The notes under the pieces were generated by a model. It searched no databases. It saw only the letters and a program-made list of their open reading frames with translations, and was not told where the DNA came from. Shown here one piece after another: positions 26,240-36,413 of a DNA stretch of 64,000 bases (positions within the stretch are counted from its first letter, which is position 1; every line of letters starts with the position of its first letter). The DNA is from Rhodothermales bacterium (GTDB taxonomy: Bacteria; Bacteroidota; Rhodothermia; Rhodothermales; UBA10348). The position numbers and the translations under genes are program-made. Where the stretch lies: assembly GCA_028284865.1 (NCBI GenBank), contig JANQQV010000009.1, positions 62,001 through 126,000 of the forward strand, read 5' to 3'.

Positions 26240-29200
26240 ATGAAAAAATTGCTCACCCTCCTCGTGGCCGTCCTCACGACGGTCAGCGTCCACGCACAGG
26301 ATCGCATGACCGCCGATACGTTTGAAGGCATGGCACTTCGTAGCATCGGCCCTGGATTCATGTCGGGCCGTATCGCAGACATTGCCATCCACCCGGACGA
26401 TGAATCGGTCTGGTACGTTGCCGTTGGCTCGGGCAACGTCTGGAAGACAGTGAACAACGGGACCACCTGGACGCCCATATTCGACGACCAAGGCTCCTAT
26501 TCCATTGGCAATATCGAAATCGATCCTTCCAACCCGAATGTGATCTGGGTTGGCACGGGTGAAGACGTTGGCGGTCGCCACGTCGGCTACGGCGATGGCA
26601 TCTACAAGTCGACCGACGGTGGCCAGACCTGGACAAACATGGGGCTGCATGACTCGCAGCATATTGCCACCATTCTCGTTCACCCAGAGGATTCGAACGT
26701 CGTCTGGGCAGCCGCGCAAGGACCGCTCTGGAATGCCGGCGGTGATCGTGGGCTCTACATGACGGAAGATGGCGGGATGACCTGGACCAAAACGCTGGGT
26801 GACGACGAGTGGGTCAGCGTGACGGACATCGAAATGGATCCCCGCGATCCCGATGTGATGTACGCCGCCACATGGCAGCGCCATCGCACCGTTGCCAAAT
26901 ACCTGGGTGGTGGCCCGGGCAGCGGTCTGCACAAAAGCACGGATGGCGGGCGTACGTGGACGGAGTTGACCAACGGTCTTCCAGAAGGCCACATGGGTAA
27001 GATCGGTCTGGCCGTGTCTCCTCAGAATCCGGATCGTGTGTACGCCGCCATCGAAATGGATCGCAAGACGGGCGGTGTGTTCATGTCAACGGACCGGGGC
27101 GCATCCTGGGTCAAACAATCAGACGCCGTTGCCGGCGCCACTGGGCCCCACTACTATCAGGAATTGTTCGCGTCGCCCCACCACGAGGGACGTCTCTACC
27201 TGATGGACGCCTCCATGCAGGTCTCCGAAGACCACGGAAAGACGTTTTACCGCATGAATGAGCGGTACAAGCACGGGGACAACCACGCCATCGCCTTCAA
27301 GCCCAGTGATCCCGATTACGTCCTGTTCGGGACGGATGGCGGATTGTACGAGAGCTTCGATCTGGAAAAGAGCTGGAAGTTTGTCGAGAATCTTCCCGTC
27401 ACACAGTACTACAAAGTCGCCGTGGACGATGCCGAACCGTTTTACAATATCTATGGCGGCACGCAGGACAACAGCACGCAGGGCGGTCCGTCACGCACGG
27501 ACAATGTGCACGGCATCCAGAACTCGGATTGGAAAATTGTGCTGAACTGGGACGGTCATCAGCCGGCGACGGAGCCGGGGAATCCCGATATCATGTACGC
27601 TGAGCGTCAGGAAGGGGCGATATCCCGCGTAGACCTGACGTCCGGTGAAGTGGTCGACATCCAGCCTCAGCCCGGCGAAGACGAAGGGTGGGAGCGCTAT
27701 AACTGGGACGCACCGATTCTGGTCAGCCAGCACCAACCTAGCCGGATTTACTTCGCTTCCCAGCGTGTCTGGCGTTCCGACAACCGGGGCGATGAGTGGA
27801 CGGCCATTTCAGGCGATCTGACCCGCAACCAGGACCGGTTTACACTGGACATCATGGGTGGCCCGCAGCGTTGGGACAATGCGTGGGATGTGGCGGCGAT
27901 GTCCAACTACAACACGATCACCTCGCTTGGTGAGAGCCCGCTGAACGAGAATATCCTCTATGCGGGCACAGACGACGGTCTGGTGCAGGTCACAGAAGAT
28001 GGCGGCGCGAATTGGCGTTCCATCGAAGTCGGAACCATGCGTGGTGTGCCGGCGACTGCATTTGTGAATGACATCAAGGCCGACCTGCACGATGCGAATA
28101 CGGTTTATGTCGCATTGGACAATCACAAATACGGCGACTTCAATCCGTATGTGATGAAGAGCACCGACCTGGGACAGACCTGGACTTCGATTACGGGCAA
28201 CCTTCCAGAACGGACCCTGGTTTGGCGCGTCGTTCAGGATCACGTCAATCCGATGCTCCTGTTCGCTGGAACGGAGTTCGGGATCTACTTCACGGTGGAT
28301 GGCGGCAATCACTGGACCGAGCTGAAAGGTGGCGTGCCCACGATATCATTCCGCGATCTGGCTATCCAGCGTCGGGAGAATGATCTGGTTGGCGCTTCAT
28401 TCGGCCGAGGATTCTACGTGCTCGACGACTATGCGCCGCTGCGCTCGGTTACCAACGACGTGCTCGAGCAAGACATGGCCCTTTTCGACGTGCGCGATGC
28501 CTGGTGGTACGTACCTCGCCCGCAGCTCTCGTTCGACGAACTCAAGGGATCACAAGGCGATGCGCATTACGTGGCGCCCAACCCGCCCTTCGGCGCCGTT
28601 TTCACCTACTACGTTAAAGCGGACCTGATGACGGCGGAAGAAGCTCGTCAAGCTGCTGAGAAGGCCGCTGCTGGGCGAGGCGAAGCGGTAGGATTCCCGG
28701 GGTGGGAGACGCTCGACGCCGAGTCGATCGACATCCCTTCAATGATTGCCCTTGCCGTCACGGACACGGACGGCAACATGATCCGACTCGTTGAAGGTTC
28801 GCACGAGGCTGGTTTCCATCGGGTTGCCTGGGATCTGCGCTACCCGTCGTCTAATGCGGTGAGTGCAGGCGAAGATGACTGGTCCGCATCGGGAATGATG
28901 GCTGCGCCGGGGACATACATGGTCATGCTCATGCAGCGCTCCGGCGGTGCATGGGTCCCTGCTAGTGAACCGAAGGCATTCACGGTCAAAGCTCTCCACG
29001 AAGGTGCTCTTGACGGTGCTCCGCACAGCCAGGTGGCCGCTTTCTGGCGTCGCTTTGAAAACGCGACGCGTGATGTGTCTGCGTTGAACATGGAGCTTGC
29101 AAACGCTATGCAGAAGGCGACTGCCCTCGAGACGGCCATGGCGCGCACCCCAGGTGCAACGCCGGAGATGGCTGGTATGCTGACACGCCTTGACCTGGCG

Positions 29201-29485
29201 CTGCAGCAGATGGAAATGGCCGTCAACGGCTCACCTGCCAAGCGGGAAGTCGGCGAAAAGACCGACCCAACGATCGGAAGTCGTCTCTTTGCGGTTCAAC
29301 GAGGCATCGAGCGCTCAACCTACGGCCCAACCACCACGCATCGCGAGCAACTGGAGTTGGTCGAATCGCAAACGGGTGCGTTGACTGATCGGTTGTCCGG
29401 TATTCGGGCACGACTTGATCGCCTGGCTCAGCAGATAGTTGGGATGGGTGGTCCCTGGGTGGAGGGCACGTCGCCTAGAAACTGA
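26240..29485 (+). CDS. Secreted VPS10/sortilin-like BNR-repeat propeller protein
   Basis: 1081 aa with signal peptide MKKLLTLLVAVLTTVSVHA-QD. Residues about 30-760 are built of BNR/Asp-box blades ('STDGGQTWTNM', 'TEDGGMTWTKT', 'STDGGRTWTEL', 'STDRGASWVK', 'TEDGGANWRS', 'TVDGGNHWTEL'), the ten-bladed VPS10/sortilin-type propeller often annotated as a glycosyl hydrolase. The part after about 860 has a beta domain and a C-terminal helical stretch (about 930-1080). These large proteins abound in Bacteroidota and Rhodothermota; no enzymatic function is established for most. Lacks a T9SS tail, so it is likely periplasmic or outer-membrane. Confidence 0.9.
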   Translation: MKKLLTLLVAVLTTVSVHAQDRMTADTFEGMALRSIGPGFMSGRIADIAIHPDDESVWYVAVGSGNVWKTVNNGTTWTPIFDDQGSYSIGNIEIDPSNPNVIWVGTGEDVGGRHVGYGDGIYKSTDGGQTWTNMGLHDSQHIATILVHPEDSNVVWAAAQGPLWNAGGDRGLYMTEDGGMTWTKTLGDDEWVSVTDIEMDPRDPDVMYAATWQRHRTVAKYLGGGPGSGLHKSTDGGRTWTELTNGLPEGHMGKIGLAVSPQNPDRVYAAIEMDRKTGGVFMSTDRGASWVKQSDAVAGATGPHYYQELFASPHHEGRLYLMDASMQVSEDHGKTFYRMNERYKHGDNHAIAFKPSDPDYVLFGTDGGLYESFDLEKSWKFVENLPVTQYYKVAVDDAEPFYNIYGGTQDNSTQGGPSRTDNVHGIQNSDWKIVLNWDGHQPATEPGNPDIMYAERQEGAISRVDLTSGEVVDIQPQPGEDEGWERYNWDAPILVSQHQPSRIYFASQRVWRSDNRGDEWTAISGDLTRNQDRFTLDIMGGPQRWDNAWDVAAMSNYNTITSLGESPLNENILYAGTDDGLVQVTEDGGANWRSIEVGTMRGVPATAFVNDIKADLHDANTVYVALDNHKYGDFNPYVMKSTDLGQTWTSITGNLPERTLVWRVVQDHVNPMLLFAGTEFGIYFTVDGGNHWTELKGGVPTISFRDLAIQRRENDLVGASFGRGFYVLDDYAPLRSVTNDVLEQDMALFDVRDAWWYVPRPQLSFDELKGSQGDAHYVAPNPPFGAVFTYYVKADLMTAEEARQAAEKAAAGRGEAVGFPGWETLDAESIDIPSMIALAVTDTDGNMIRLVEGSHEAGFHRVAWDLRYPSSNAVSAGEDDWSASGMMAAPGTYMVMLMQRSGGAWVPASEPKAFTVKALHEGALDGAPHSQVAAFWRRFENATRDVSALNMELANAMQKATALETAMARTPGATPEMAGMLTRLDLALQQMEMAVNGSPAKREVGEKTDPTIGSRLFAVQRGIERSTYGPTTTHREQLELVESQTGALTDRLSGIRARLDRLAQQIVGMGGPWVEGTSPRN

Positions 29486-29561
29486 TGCCTAGGAACTGAC
29501 GCCAAGGAATTGTCGCTTCAGGGATGCCCGGGTCTACGGGTCAAGGAAATCCCGAAACCAC

Positions 29562-29595
29562 ACGCGGCGGTTGCGCGAATGCGCGACCGCCGCGT
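29562..29595. terminator. Hairpin between convergent genes
   Basis: ACGCGGCGGT / ACCGCCGCGT arms continue inward through TGCGC/GCGCG, giving a stem of about 15 bp with a GAAT loop. There is no good T-tract on either side, so it is a structural terminator candidate only. Confidence 0.45.
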
Positions 29596-29620
29596 TGCGT
29601 ACAGGCCATCGATCGGACCC

Positions 29621-32482
29621 CTACTCGATGACCCACATCTTGGCGTTCATGGTGTGCCGGTGTCCTGGGAAGGTGCACAACACATCGTAAACGCCTAATT
29701 CCAGCGGTGCTGTAAACGTCATCACTTGCCATCCCTGGTGCTCAATCAGGTCTGAATAGGCCAGGATTTCGCCCGACTCAGGGATGAACTGCACCTCGAA
29801 CCCATCAGCGCCAAGGGCATCAGCAGCCGAACCGATCTCCTCGAACGATCCCGGTTCACCAATCACCAAGTTGTGCGGCATGTAGTCCGGGTTCTCGAAC
29901 CAGATGGTGACTTCCTGACCGGGCTTTACCTCGAAGGATGGCGTGTCATACCGCATCTCCTCGGTGACCGTACGGATGACAATGGCCCCTTCTGGCGGCG
30001 TCGGACCAGCTTCCTCTGCAGCGGTGGCCGATGAGGCATCGGCCGCAACGACCGTCTCCGGTGTGTAGAGATCCGCATCCCACATGATCTGGACATTGCG
30101 TCCGGCAATGCGGGCGTGTGGGTTGGGCGAGCTCATCACCAGCGCTAGCAGGTCGCGATTCTCGTCGTTGAATTGCTGATGGACCCAGAGAGCTTCGAGC
30201 AGGTGGTGGGCATCGGCTTCATCACTTGGATCCATCTTCAGAATCCAGTCATCCGCGGCTTCGATGACTTCAGCCGGATTCCGCTCGGACAGCTCGACAC
30301 GGGCGCGTCTTCGGATACCGTTGATCGGATGCTCAAGGGCTTCAAGCAGATCCTCCACGGGCAGCCCATCGATGGGGACATGCTGCGAAAGGGGTGCTCC
30401 GGATCGGGTGAGGCGATAGATGCGACCGTGTTCATGGTCGCGATTGGGATCCCGAATGTTGTGTTGCATGTGACCGATGATCGCATTCGCCCAATCGGCA
30501 ACGTAAAGGGCACCATCATCACCGATTTCGAAGTCGGAGGGCCGGAAGTTCAGGTCATCCGTCTGCAGCAGGTCGATTGTTTCCGTTCCGGTCACATTGC
30601 CCGTATCCGTGTCGTAATCGAGGGTGTACTGCTTGATACCCAGGAATGCGATCACGTTCATGATGATGAAATTGCCCTCGAAGGCCGGTCCGAGGTGCTC
30701 GCTGGAGATGATCCCGCTCGAAGGCACCGGTCGTACGGTGTGATCAAGCAGTTTCCGCATGTGAAAGGTCCCGTCCGGATCGGTCTTGACCTGGTAGGCC
30801 CGTCCACCGGTGGCATCCGTCGCGTAGTGATACCCCCAATAATCGAAGTCACTGCCGTGGGCGTTCGGTGGATTGGGAGCATGGAAGCTGAAAGCATGCG
30901 TTCGCGGATTCCACCGATACATGGCCGAAGCATCCGAATGCTGCGGAGGCCCCCAGGGCGTTTCGACATTTGACACATTGAACACGCCACGCTGGTAGTA
31001 CAGAAATCCGTCTGGACCGTACATGAAGTTGTTCGCCGAATGGTGGGTGTCCGCCGACCCGAGCGCCCCCATCACCGGAATCCGCACATCGGCCACATCG
31101 TCGCCATCGGTGTCCTTCAGGAAAAGGATCTCGGGAGCCGAGGCCACCAACACACCGCCATTCCAGAACTCGAACCCGGTGGGATTGTGCACTTTGGCAA
31201 ACGTGATAAGCGTGTCGGCCACACCGTCGCGGTCCTCATCAGGTAGAATGACCAGGCGATCGTCCATTTCTTTTGTGGGCTCCCACTTCGGATACGTCGC
31301 CCACGTCGCAGCCCACATGCGGCCCTTGGTGTCGACGCCCAGCTGCACGGGGTTCACCAACTCCGGAAACATCTCTTCCGAGGCAAAAAGATTGATCTCC
31401 AGGCCGTCCTGAAGATTCATCCGGTCCATCGCCTCTTCCGAGGTCAGGTATTCCGGTTGACCCACCTTGCTGACGCCATTCTGGAGCTGCTCTTCGTCCA
31501 GGTTGGTCTCCACCGGCACAGGCGGCGGCACATTGGAATCATCGGCAACCAGCATTTCACCCTGGACGGCGGCCCAAATGACCGGGTCCCGATTTGCCGT
31601 CATGATGTCTAGCTGCACCAGCTCGTGCTGGAGCACCTCGAAGTTTGTCTGATCGTTGAACGTGAGCAATGACCGGCTTCCCCAGACATCATTGCCGTCG
31701 GTGGCCCGGTAGCGGTTGAACCAGTGCCAATTCTTGTCCTGCACAGCCAGGCGCACGGCGCCAAGCGTTTCCTCTTCGACCGAAGGCACCCGCCCGTACA
31801 GCTCACGGACGATGACTTCCGCGATCTGCCTGTTGCCGTCGCTCGTCAAATGAATGCCGTTGATCGTCAGCGGCTCGTCGGCACGGGCATACAGGCGCTT
31901 GGACTCTGAAAAAAGGTCGACGAATGGGACCTGATTGGCTTCAGCCACGTCGCGAATGACATCCGAATAGGCAGCCAATCGTTCATTCTGGGATTCGCCC
32001 GATGGGAGATTGTCGATTCCGAGATCCTCATGCGCGATGGGCGTGAAGAGAACGACCTCCGGCGATCCCTTTTCGGAGTATTGCTTGACCAGCGTGCTGT
32101 CCAGCCAGGCAGTCAGGGAGACACGGAACGAGTCAGGTTCATTGTCCCAGGCCTCATTCATCCCGAACATGGCGAAAATCACATCCGCTTCAGAGTGCAG
32201 AAGGTAGTCGCCAGCCGTGGGGAAGCCATTGCTGCGCGGTCGGTCATCGATCCGATCCCCGGTGAAGCCCTGATTGCGAACCACCAGCTGATGATCCGGC
32301 CATGCCACCTGTAAATAGGATTCGAGCCATCCATCGTGTTGCATGCGATCGGCAAGCGAGTTGCCGATCAACACAATATGATCACCCGGCTCTGGAGTGA
32401 ATACGCCTGTTCGCGAACATCCGCTGAGTACCAACGGGAGGGCAATGAACAGGAAAGCGAGTCGTTGCAGTCGACGGTTCAT
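29621..32482 (-). CDS. SGNH hydrolase / sorbosone-dehydrogenase-like propeller / cupredoxin fusion lipoprotein
   Basis: 953 aa from ATG 32482; lipobox VLSGC. Domain 1 (about 38-250) is an SGNH/GDSL hydrolase: 'IVLIGNSLADRM', 'FAMFGMNEAWDNE' and 'DGIHLTSDGNRQI'. Domain 2 (about 375-740) is a membrane-bound-dehydrogenase-type (L-sorbosone/glucose) propeller: 'EEMFPELVNPVQLGVDTKGRMWAATW', 'DRDGVADTL', 'GFLYYQRGVF'. A short helical HEAT-like stretch follows. The C-terminal about 100 residues are a cupredoxin with Cu ligands in 'PHNLVIGE' and 'CTFPGHRHTMNAKM'. Planctomycete-type relatives usually end in a CxxCH cytochrome domain; here a copper domain takes that place. Last gene of an apparent operon with 32494-34182. 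Confidence 0.88.
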   Translation of the reverse strand: MNRRLQRLAFLFIALPLVLSGCSRTGVFTPEPGDHIVLIGNSLADRMQHDGWLESYLQVAWPDHQLVVRNQGFTGDRIDDRPRSNGFPTAGDYLLHSEADVIFAMFGMNEAWDNEPDSFRVSLTAWLDSTLVKQYSEKGSPEVVLFTPIAHEDLGIDNLPSGESQNERLAAYSDVIRDVAEANQVPFVDLFSESKRLYARADEPLTINGIHLTSDGNRQIAEVIVRELYGRVPSVEEETLGAVRLAVQDKNWHWFNRYRATDGNDVWGSRSLLTFNDQTNFEVLQHELVQLDIMTANRDPVIWAAVQGEMLVADDSNVPPPVPVETNLDEEQLQNGVSKVGQPEYLTSEEAMDRMNLQDGLEINLFASEEMFPELVNPVQLGVDTKGRMWAATWATYPKWEPTKEMDDRLVILPDEDRDGVADTLITFAKVHNPTGFEFWNGGVLVASAPEILFLKDTDGDDVADVRIPVMGALGSADTHHSANNFMYGPDGFLYYQRGVFNVSNVETPWGPPQHSDASAMYRWNPRTHAFSFHAPNPPNAHGSDFDYWGYHYATDATGGRAYQVKTDPDGTFHMRKLLDHTVRPVPSSGIISSEHLGPAFEGNFIIMNVIAFLGIKQYTLDYDTDTGNVTGTETIDLLQTDDLNFRPSDFEIGDDGALYVADWANAIIGHMQHNIRDPNRDHEHGRIYRLTRSGAPLSQHVPIDGLPVEDLLEALEHPINGIRRRARVELSERNPAEVIEAADDWILKMDPSDEADAHHLLEALWVHQQFNDENRDLLALVMSSPNPHARIAGRNVQIMWDADLYTPETVVAADASSATAAEEAGPTPPEGAIVIRTVTEEMRYDTPSFEVKPGQEVTIWFENPDYMPHNLVIGEPGSFEEIGSAADALGADGFEVQFIPESGEILAYSDLIEHQGWQVMTFTAPLELGVYDVLCTFPGHRHTMNAKMWVIE

Positions 32483-32493
32483 GGCAAGCAATA

Positions 32494-33045
32494 TCAGTTG
32501 GAGGCGGGTACGGCTTCGACGGCGTAATATCGAGGCCAAAACCGACGCAATACAGGACGTACACCGAGCTTGGAGATCGGGGCTGTCCATTGCTCGGAAC
32601 GAATGATGGACCAACCGGATTTTTCGAGAAGCCAGTCAAATTGCCAGTCCTCGAACTCGTGATAATGACGATCCCATTCGTCACTGGGATGACGGTACGC
32701 CGACGCAAACCACAATGCCAGCGGTACGGTACTGAACATGGGTACGCGTGGAAGCGCACGGAGAACACTGAATGGTGCCAGCAAGTGCTCGAAGATTTCG
32801 AAGGATGTGATGCAGTCGACATCGAAAGACGACACCATTTCTGGTTCAAGGTCGAGATCGACCATCCCTGTGTTCAGGACTTCATAACCCTCAAGCCTCA
32901 GAATCTCTGCAAACGTGTTGTCCGGACCCAAATCGAGGATTTTGGAGGGCGCCACATCGGACTGGCGCATGAACGCCAGTGTCCGGTCAAATCGCCGCTT
33001 CAGCTCGGGCGATAGCTGGTCAATTGGGACTGAGGCTGAGGACAT
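32494..33045 (-). CDS. SAM-dependent methyltransferase-like protein
   Basis: 183 aa. 'PSKILDLGPDNTFAEILR' is a Rossmann motif I variant (E/D-x-G-x), followed by 'DVDCITSFEIFEHLLAPFSVLRALPR', the motif-IV region of class I methyltransferases. The glycine-rich loop is unusual (LDLGPDN), and the first domain is short, so activity is uncertain. Sandwiched with 3-bp and 11-bp gaps between the ThuA and SGNH-fusion genes, so co-transcribed. Confidence 0.75.
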   Translation of the reverse strand: MSSASVPIDQLSPELKRRFDRTLAFMRQSDVAPSKILDLGPDNTFAEILRLEGYEVLNTGMVDLDLEPEMVSSFDVDCITSFEIFEHLLAPFSVLRALPRVPMFSTVPLALWFASAYRHPSDEWDRHYHEFEDWQFDWLLEKSGWSIIRSEQWTAPISKLGVRPVLRRFWPRYYAVEAVPASN

Positions 33046-33048
33046 GAT

Positions 33049-34182
33049 TCACTCCTCGGTTACGGGCTTGCTCGGGTCCATGATGGGCGTTTCCCAACCA
33101 GCCATGTCGGCTGGCTTGACGCCAATCCGGAAGCCGTCGAAGGCGTAGCGCGCTGGGTGGTAGGGCCCTACAAGGGAGATGTCGGAATCGGCCTGGATCG
33201 CCGCTTCCATTCCAGCGGTCCAGAAGGCCGCATTGATGAACATGCGACGGAAGCCGTCGTCCAGGAAATCTTCGGAAGCTCCGTGGGTCGAGGTGAACAC
33301 GCGCCCAACCGTGCCGTCCGCACCCGTGTAGGAACGTGTCCACACGACCGGGGCTCTTTCCTTTTCAGGGTCGGGCTCGGCATTCGGGTCCATGCCATTC
33401 AGGACCACGCCTCGCGCCAGGACGTCGTAGGGCGCCAATGGATCGGCCCAATAACCGCCGGACACGGCATGTGCAAAGGGCCGTTCACCCGGCAAGCCTG
33501 CAGCTTCGAATCCGCGGACACCGGCCATGATGGGGTGGGATTCCTGTCCTTCTTCCATGACCAGAACAGAGGACTGCTGGTGATTGGTGCCGTAGTGACC
33601 GGCCCACGTCTCTCCGAGTACCTGCCGACCGAAGCCAAGCATGTAGTCTTCGCCCTCGTAGTTCCAGTTGTAGCGTTCGAACTGCCCCTCAATGCCACGG
33701 AATGCGTGTGTCGATGTCCGGATGCCGAATACGGGTCCTCCGCGATCGATGTAGTCCACGAAATGCTGCATTTCTGCTTCCGGGAAGTCCTGGAATCGAA
33801 GTCCCACAACCAACAAGTCAGCATCCTGAAGGATCTCGAGACCTTGCATGTTGGAGCTGCCTGGCTCAATGAAGCCCTCGTCATTGAGGGTAAACAGGAC
33901 GGACGATGTGAATCCGTGATGCCAGGCCATCATCCGGGCCATGGCAGGAAGGATCTCTTCTGAGCGGTACTCGTGATCCCCGGCTAGAAAAACAATGTGC
34001 TTGCCAGATCCGGGGCCTTCAGCATTGGGCCCGTCTGAGCCGTCCCAGGTGACCCGGTGGGGTACATCCGGCAGATTCAGCGTCGCGGCATCATTCTCGG
34101 CTGCGTTCTCGGAATCCGTGCTGGTGACATAGAAGACCACGGCAAGTGCCAGGGCCACTATAACGTAGAGATATCGGATCAT
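33049..34182 (-). CDS. ThuA-domain protein, membrane-anchored
   Basis: 377 aa. The N-terminal hydrophobic segment MIRYLYVIVALALAVVFYV anchors or exports it. The rest is a ThuA (trehalose utilization-like) glutamine-amidotransferase fold: 'HIVFLAGDHEYRSEEILPAMARMMA', 'ADLLVVGLRFQDFPEAEMQHFVDYIDRGGPVFGIRTSTHAF', and C-terminal 'GRVFTSTHGASEDFLDDGFRRMFINAAFW'. Catalysis is not demonstrated for the family. Close spacing to the TonB receptor (27 bp upstream) and to the downstream genes suggests a four-gene carbohydrate-related operon, by inference. Confidence 0.88.
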   Translation of the reverse strand: MIRYLYVIVALALAVVFYVTSTDSENAAENDAATLNLPDVPHRVTWDGSDGPNAEGPGSGKHIVFLAGDHEYRSEEILPAMARMMAWHHGFTSSVLFTLNDEGFIEPGSSNMQGLEILQDADLLVVGLRFQDFPEAEMQHFVDYIDRGGPVFGIRTSTHAFRGIEGQFERYNWNYEGEDYMLGFGRQVLGETWAGHYGTNHQQSSVLVMEEGQESHPIMAGVRGFEAAGLPGERPFAHAVSGGYWADPLAPYDVLARGVVLNGMDPNAEPDPEKERAPVVWTRSYTGADGTVGRVFTSTHGASEDFLDDGFRRMFINAAFWTAGMEAAIQADSDISLVGPYHPARYAFDGFRIGVKPADMAGWETPIMDPSKPVTEE

Positions 34183-34209
34183 GGGAGGGTTCGATTCGGT
34201 GATCGGGAA

Positions 34210-36294
34210 TCAAAAACGATAACGGGCGCCCAGGGTCACGGTACGCATTGCTGAGGGAAACAGGAAAAGAACATCTGAGCCAGAGGGGTCCGGATAGGCT
34301 GTGGTGTCGTATTCCTCGTCGAGCGCATTGTGGATATCAACCGAGAGCCGCCAATCGGCCAGCTCCAGTGACAGTCGAACGTCCAACGTCGAGTAATCCG
34401 GAAGCGCAACGGTATTGGCATCGTCGATCCATATGTCGGACACGGACTTCATCACAATGGCCGCCCCAAACGGGCCTTGCTCGCTCGATACTCCTGCAGA
34501 GAGTGCCGTTTTCGGGATAGCCTTGACGGCCTTGCCAATATTGTCGCCACTCTGCTGCGTGACATCCTGGAGGGTGTAGTTGGCGAAGACGCCGAACCAC
34601 CCCGGGCGCTCAACAGACAGACCAGCTTCGACGCCACGGTGCTGGCTCTTGCCGATATTCACGTTGGAAAAGGTCTCGAAGGAGAAATCGATCTCGTTCT
34701 CCATGTCCATCGTGTAGACCGAGGTGCTGATGCGTCCCTGCCATCCTGAGTCGAGCATCATCATGTGGTAGAATCCGGCCTCAAATGCTGTTCCTTCTTG
34801 GGGCTCAAGCTCGGCGCTGGCGATGCGAACGGTAAAGGGTGGAAATGGCACCGGTAGCGCGCGCAGGTCATAGAGCTGGTCAAGCGTAGCTGCTTTGAAG
34901 GAGCGGGAAACGCTCGCGTACACGTTTCCCACCTGCGTGCTGCTCGACAGGTAGTTGACGTTGACCCCGGCTTTCGGGCTGAACGCAGTGTTGGTCGCGT
35001 CGTCAGCGTCTTCTGACAACCCTTCCACAGCGTCAAACGAATCAGAAATGCGATCGTAGCGCGCACCCACGGATAGCTTGACGCGGTCAACAGGGCGGAT
35101 GTCCCAATGAACGTATCCGGCCAACGCCGTTCGATTCACGCCCCCGTCCGCATTCAGTTGCTGGCGACCTCCATTCGATGCGGCATAGGCATCGTTCAGG
35201 CCTCCGGTTGCAATCTGGAAATAGCGGGAGTCGAGTGAGCCGCGGTACCCATCGACGCCAATGGTCAATGTGTTTGCGAGGCCCATCGGCAATGACCAGT
35301 CAGCCCACTGGAACATGGCGCGCCATCCAGAGGCGTCCACAAAGCGCTCTTGCGTGTCAGCAAATTCAGCCGCCAATGGGATCGTGCGTACCTGGTTCAG
35401 ATCCCGGGATTCGAACGCGAGCGATGACCGAAGCCTTGCCGGGCCGAGCGGACGCTCGGCCCGGATGGTGGCCCTTCGCGTCTGCTCTTCCAAATTGTCG
35501 AAGCGGAAGAATCCCAGGCTCTGTGTCCGTTCGCCTTCATCCGTGGAGCGGATGGGTCCGGGAAGGTCGGCTTTTCGTTCATTGATGATGCCCGAAAGGG
35601 TGATGTGGCCGTTCGAACCCCATTTCGCTTTGCGCTGACCGGATAGGGATGCACTGGAGCGTCGACTGTGGTCGCGATAGCCTTCACTGGTTCCAAAATC
35701 CGCCACCGCATGCCACGCATCGTCTTCAATGAATGCCTGGGTGCTTCTACGGCCGTGCGTTCCGCTTTCAAACAGGAGTCGACTGCGCGGTTCGCGATTG
35801 GCCGGTGTCCGAATGTTGATCACGGCACCGATGGCAGCATCGCCATACAGGGAGGATGCCCCGCCTCGAAGTACCTCGACCGTCGCACCCGGCTCGCGGA
35901 TCAGCTGCTCCCAGTTCACCAGTCCATTTTCGAGATTGTTGACCGGGATGCCATCGACCAGGACGACCGCGTATTCGGCTTCACCGCCACCATAAAAGCC
36001 CCGGGTGACCAGCTGCGGATTCCAGCCCATCCCGTCGTTGTCCAGAAACAGGATGCCGGGCACAACCGAAAGGGCTTCAACCATGCTTCGGGCGGGCAGT
36101 TGTTCGATCTGCCTGGCCTCCAGAACGCTGACACTACCCGTAGAGAGTCTGAGCGCCGATTCGGTGCGTTCGGCGGTCACCGTTATCGGATCGAGCGAGC
36201 GTGTAATCAGCGAATCAGCATCCTGCGCATGGGCGCTTGAAACGGACAACATTGCCAGCAGAATGACGCTGGCAATCAGGGGATGACGAATCAT
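34210..36294 (-). CDS. TonB-dependent outer-membrane receptor
   Basis: 694 aa from ATG 36294, signal peptide ending SSAHA-QD. The TonB-box-like 'LDPITVTAERTE' is followed by a plug domain (about 40-170; 'LEARQIEQLPARSMVEALSVVPGI', 'VLRGGASSLYGDAAIGAVINI') and a 22-strand-type barrel ending in the canonical terminal aromatic ('VTLGARYRF'). This resembles BtuB/FepA-like receptors. No substrate can be read from sequence, and I see no cobalamin riboswitch in the 119 bp upstream. It is the first gene of the minus-strand run down to 29621. Confidence 0.93.
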   Translation of the reverse strand: MIRHPLIASVILLAMLSVSSAHAQDADSLITRSLDPITVTAERTESALRLSTGSVSVLEARQIEQLPARSMVEALSVVPGILFLDNDGMGWNPQLVTRGFYGGGEAEYAVVLVDGIPVNNLENGLVNWEQLIREPGATVEVLRGGASSLYGDAAIGAVINIRTPANREPRSRLLFESGTHGRRSTQAFIEDDAWHAVADFGTSEGYRDHSRRSSASLSGQRKAKWGSNGHITLSGIINERKADLPGPIRSTDEGERTQSLGFFRFDNLEEQTRRATIRAERPLGPARLRSSLAFESRDLNQVRTIPLAAEFADTQERFVDASGWRAMFQWADWSLPMGLANTLTIGVDGYRGSLDSRYFQIATGGLNDAYAASNGGRQQLNADGGVNRTALAGYVHWDIRPVDRVKLSVGARYDRISDSFDAVEGLSEDADDATNTAFSPKAGVNVNYLSSSTQVGNVYASVSRSFKAATLDQLYDLRALPVPFPPFTVRIASAELEPQEGTAFEAGFYHMMMLDSGWQGRISTSVYTMDMENEIDFSFETFSNVNIGKSQHRGVEAGLSVERPGWFGVFANYTLQDVTQQSGDNIGKAVKAIPKTALSAGVSSEQGPFGAAIVMKSVSDIWIDDANTVALPDYSTLDVRLSLELADWRLSVDIHNALDEEYDTTAYPDPSGSDVLFLFPSAMRTVTLGARYRF

Positions 36295-36413
36295 CGAACG
36301 TGTGGGTGGGGTGGGGATAGGGCTGGGATGTCGGGCAAAGTATACGGAGCGGCACGCAATACCGGATCGGCTATATTCCCACTCTTCCTGCCTCTCATCC
36401 AACCCTGTCATCC

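Noticed and set aside
36295-36413. A cobalamin riboswitch before the TonB receptor
   Set aside because: No B12-box-like or conserved stem elements are seen in this 119-bp gap.
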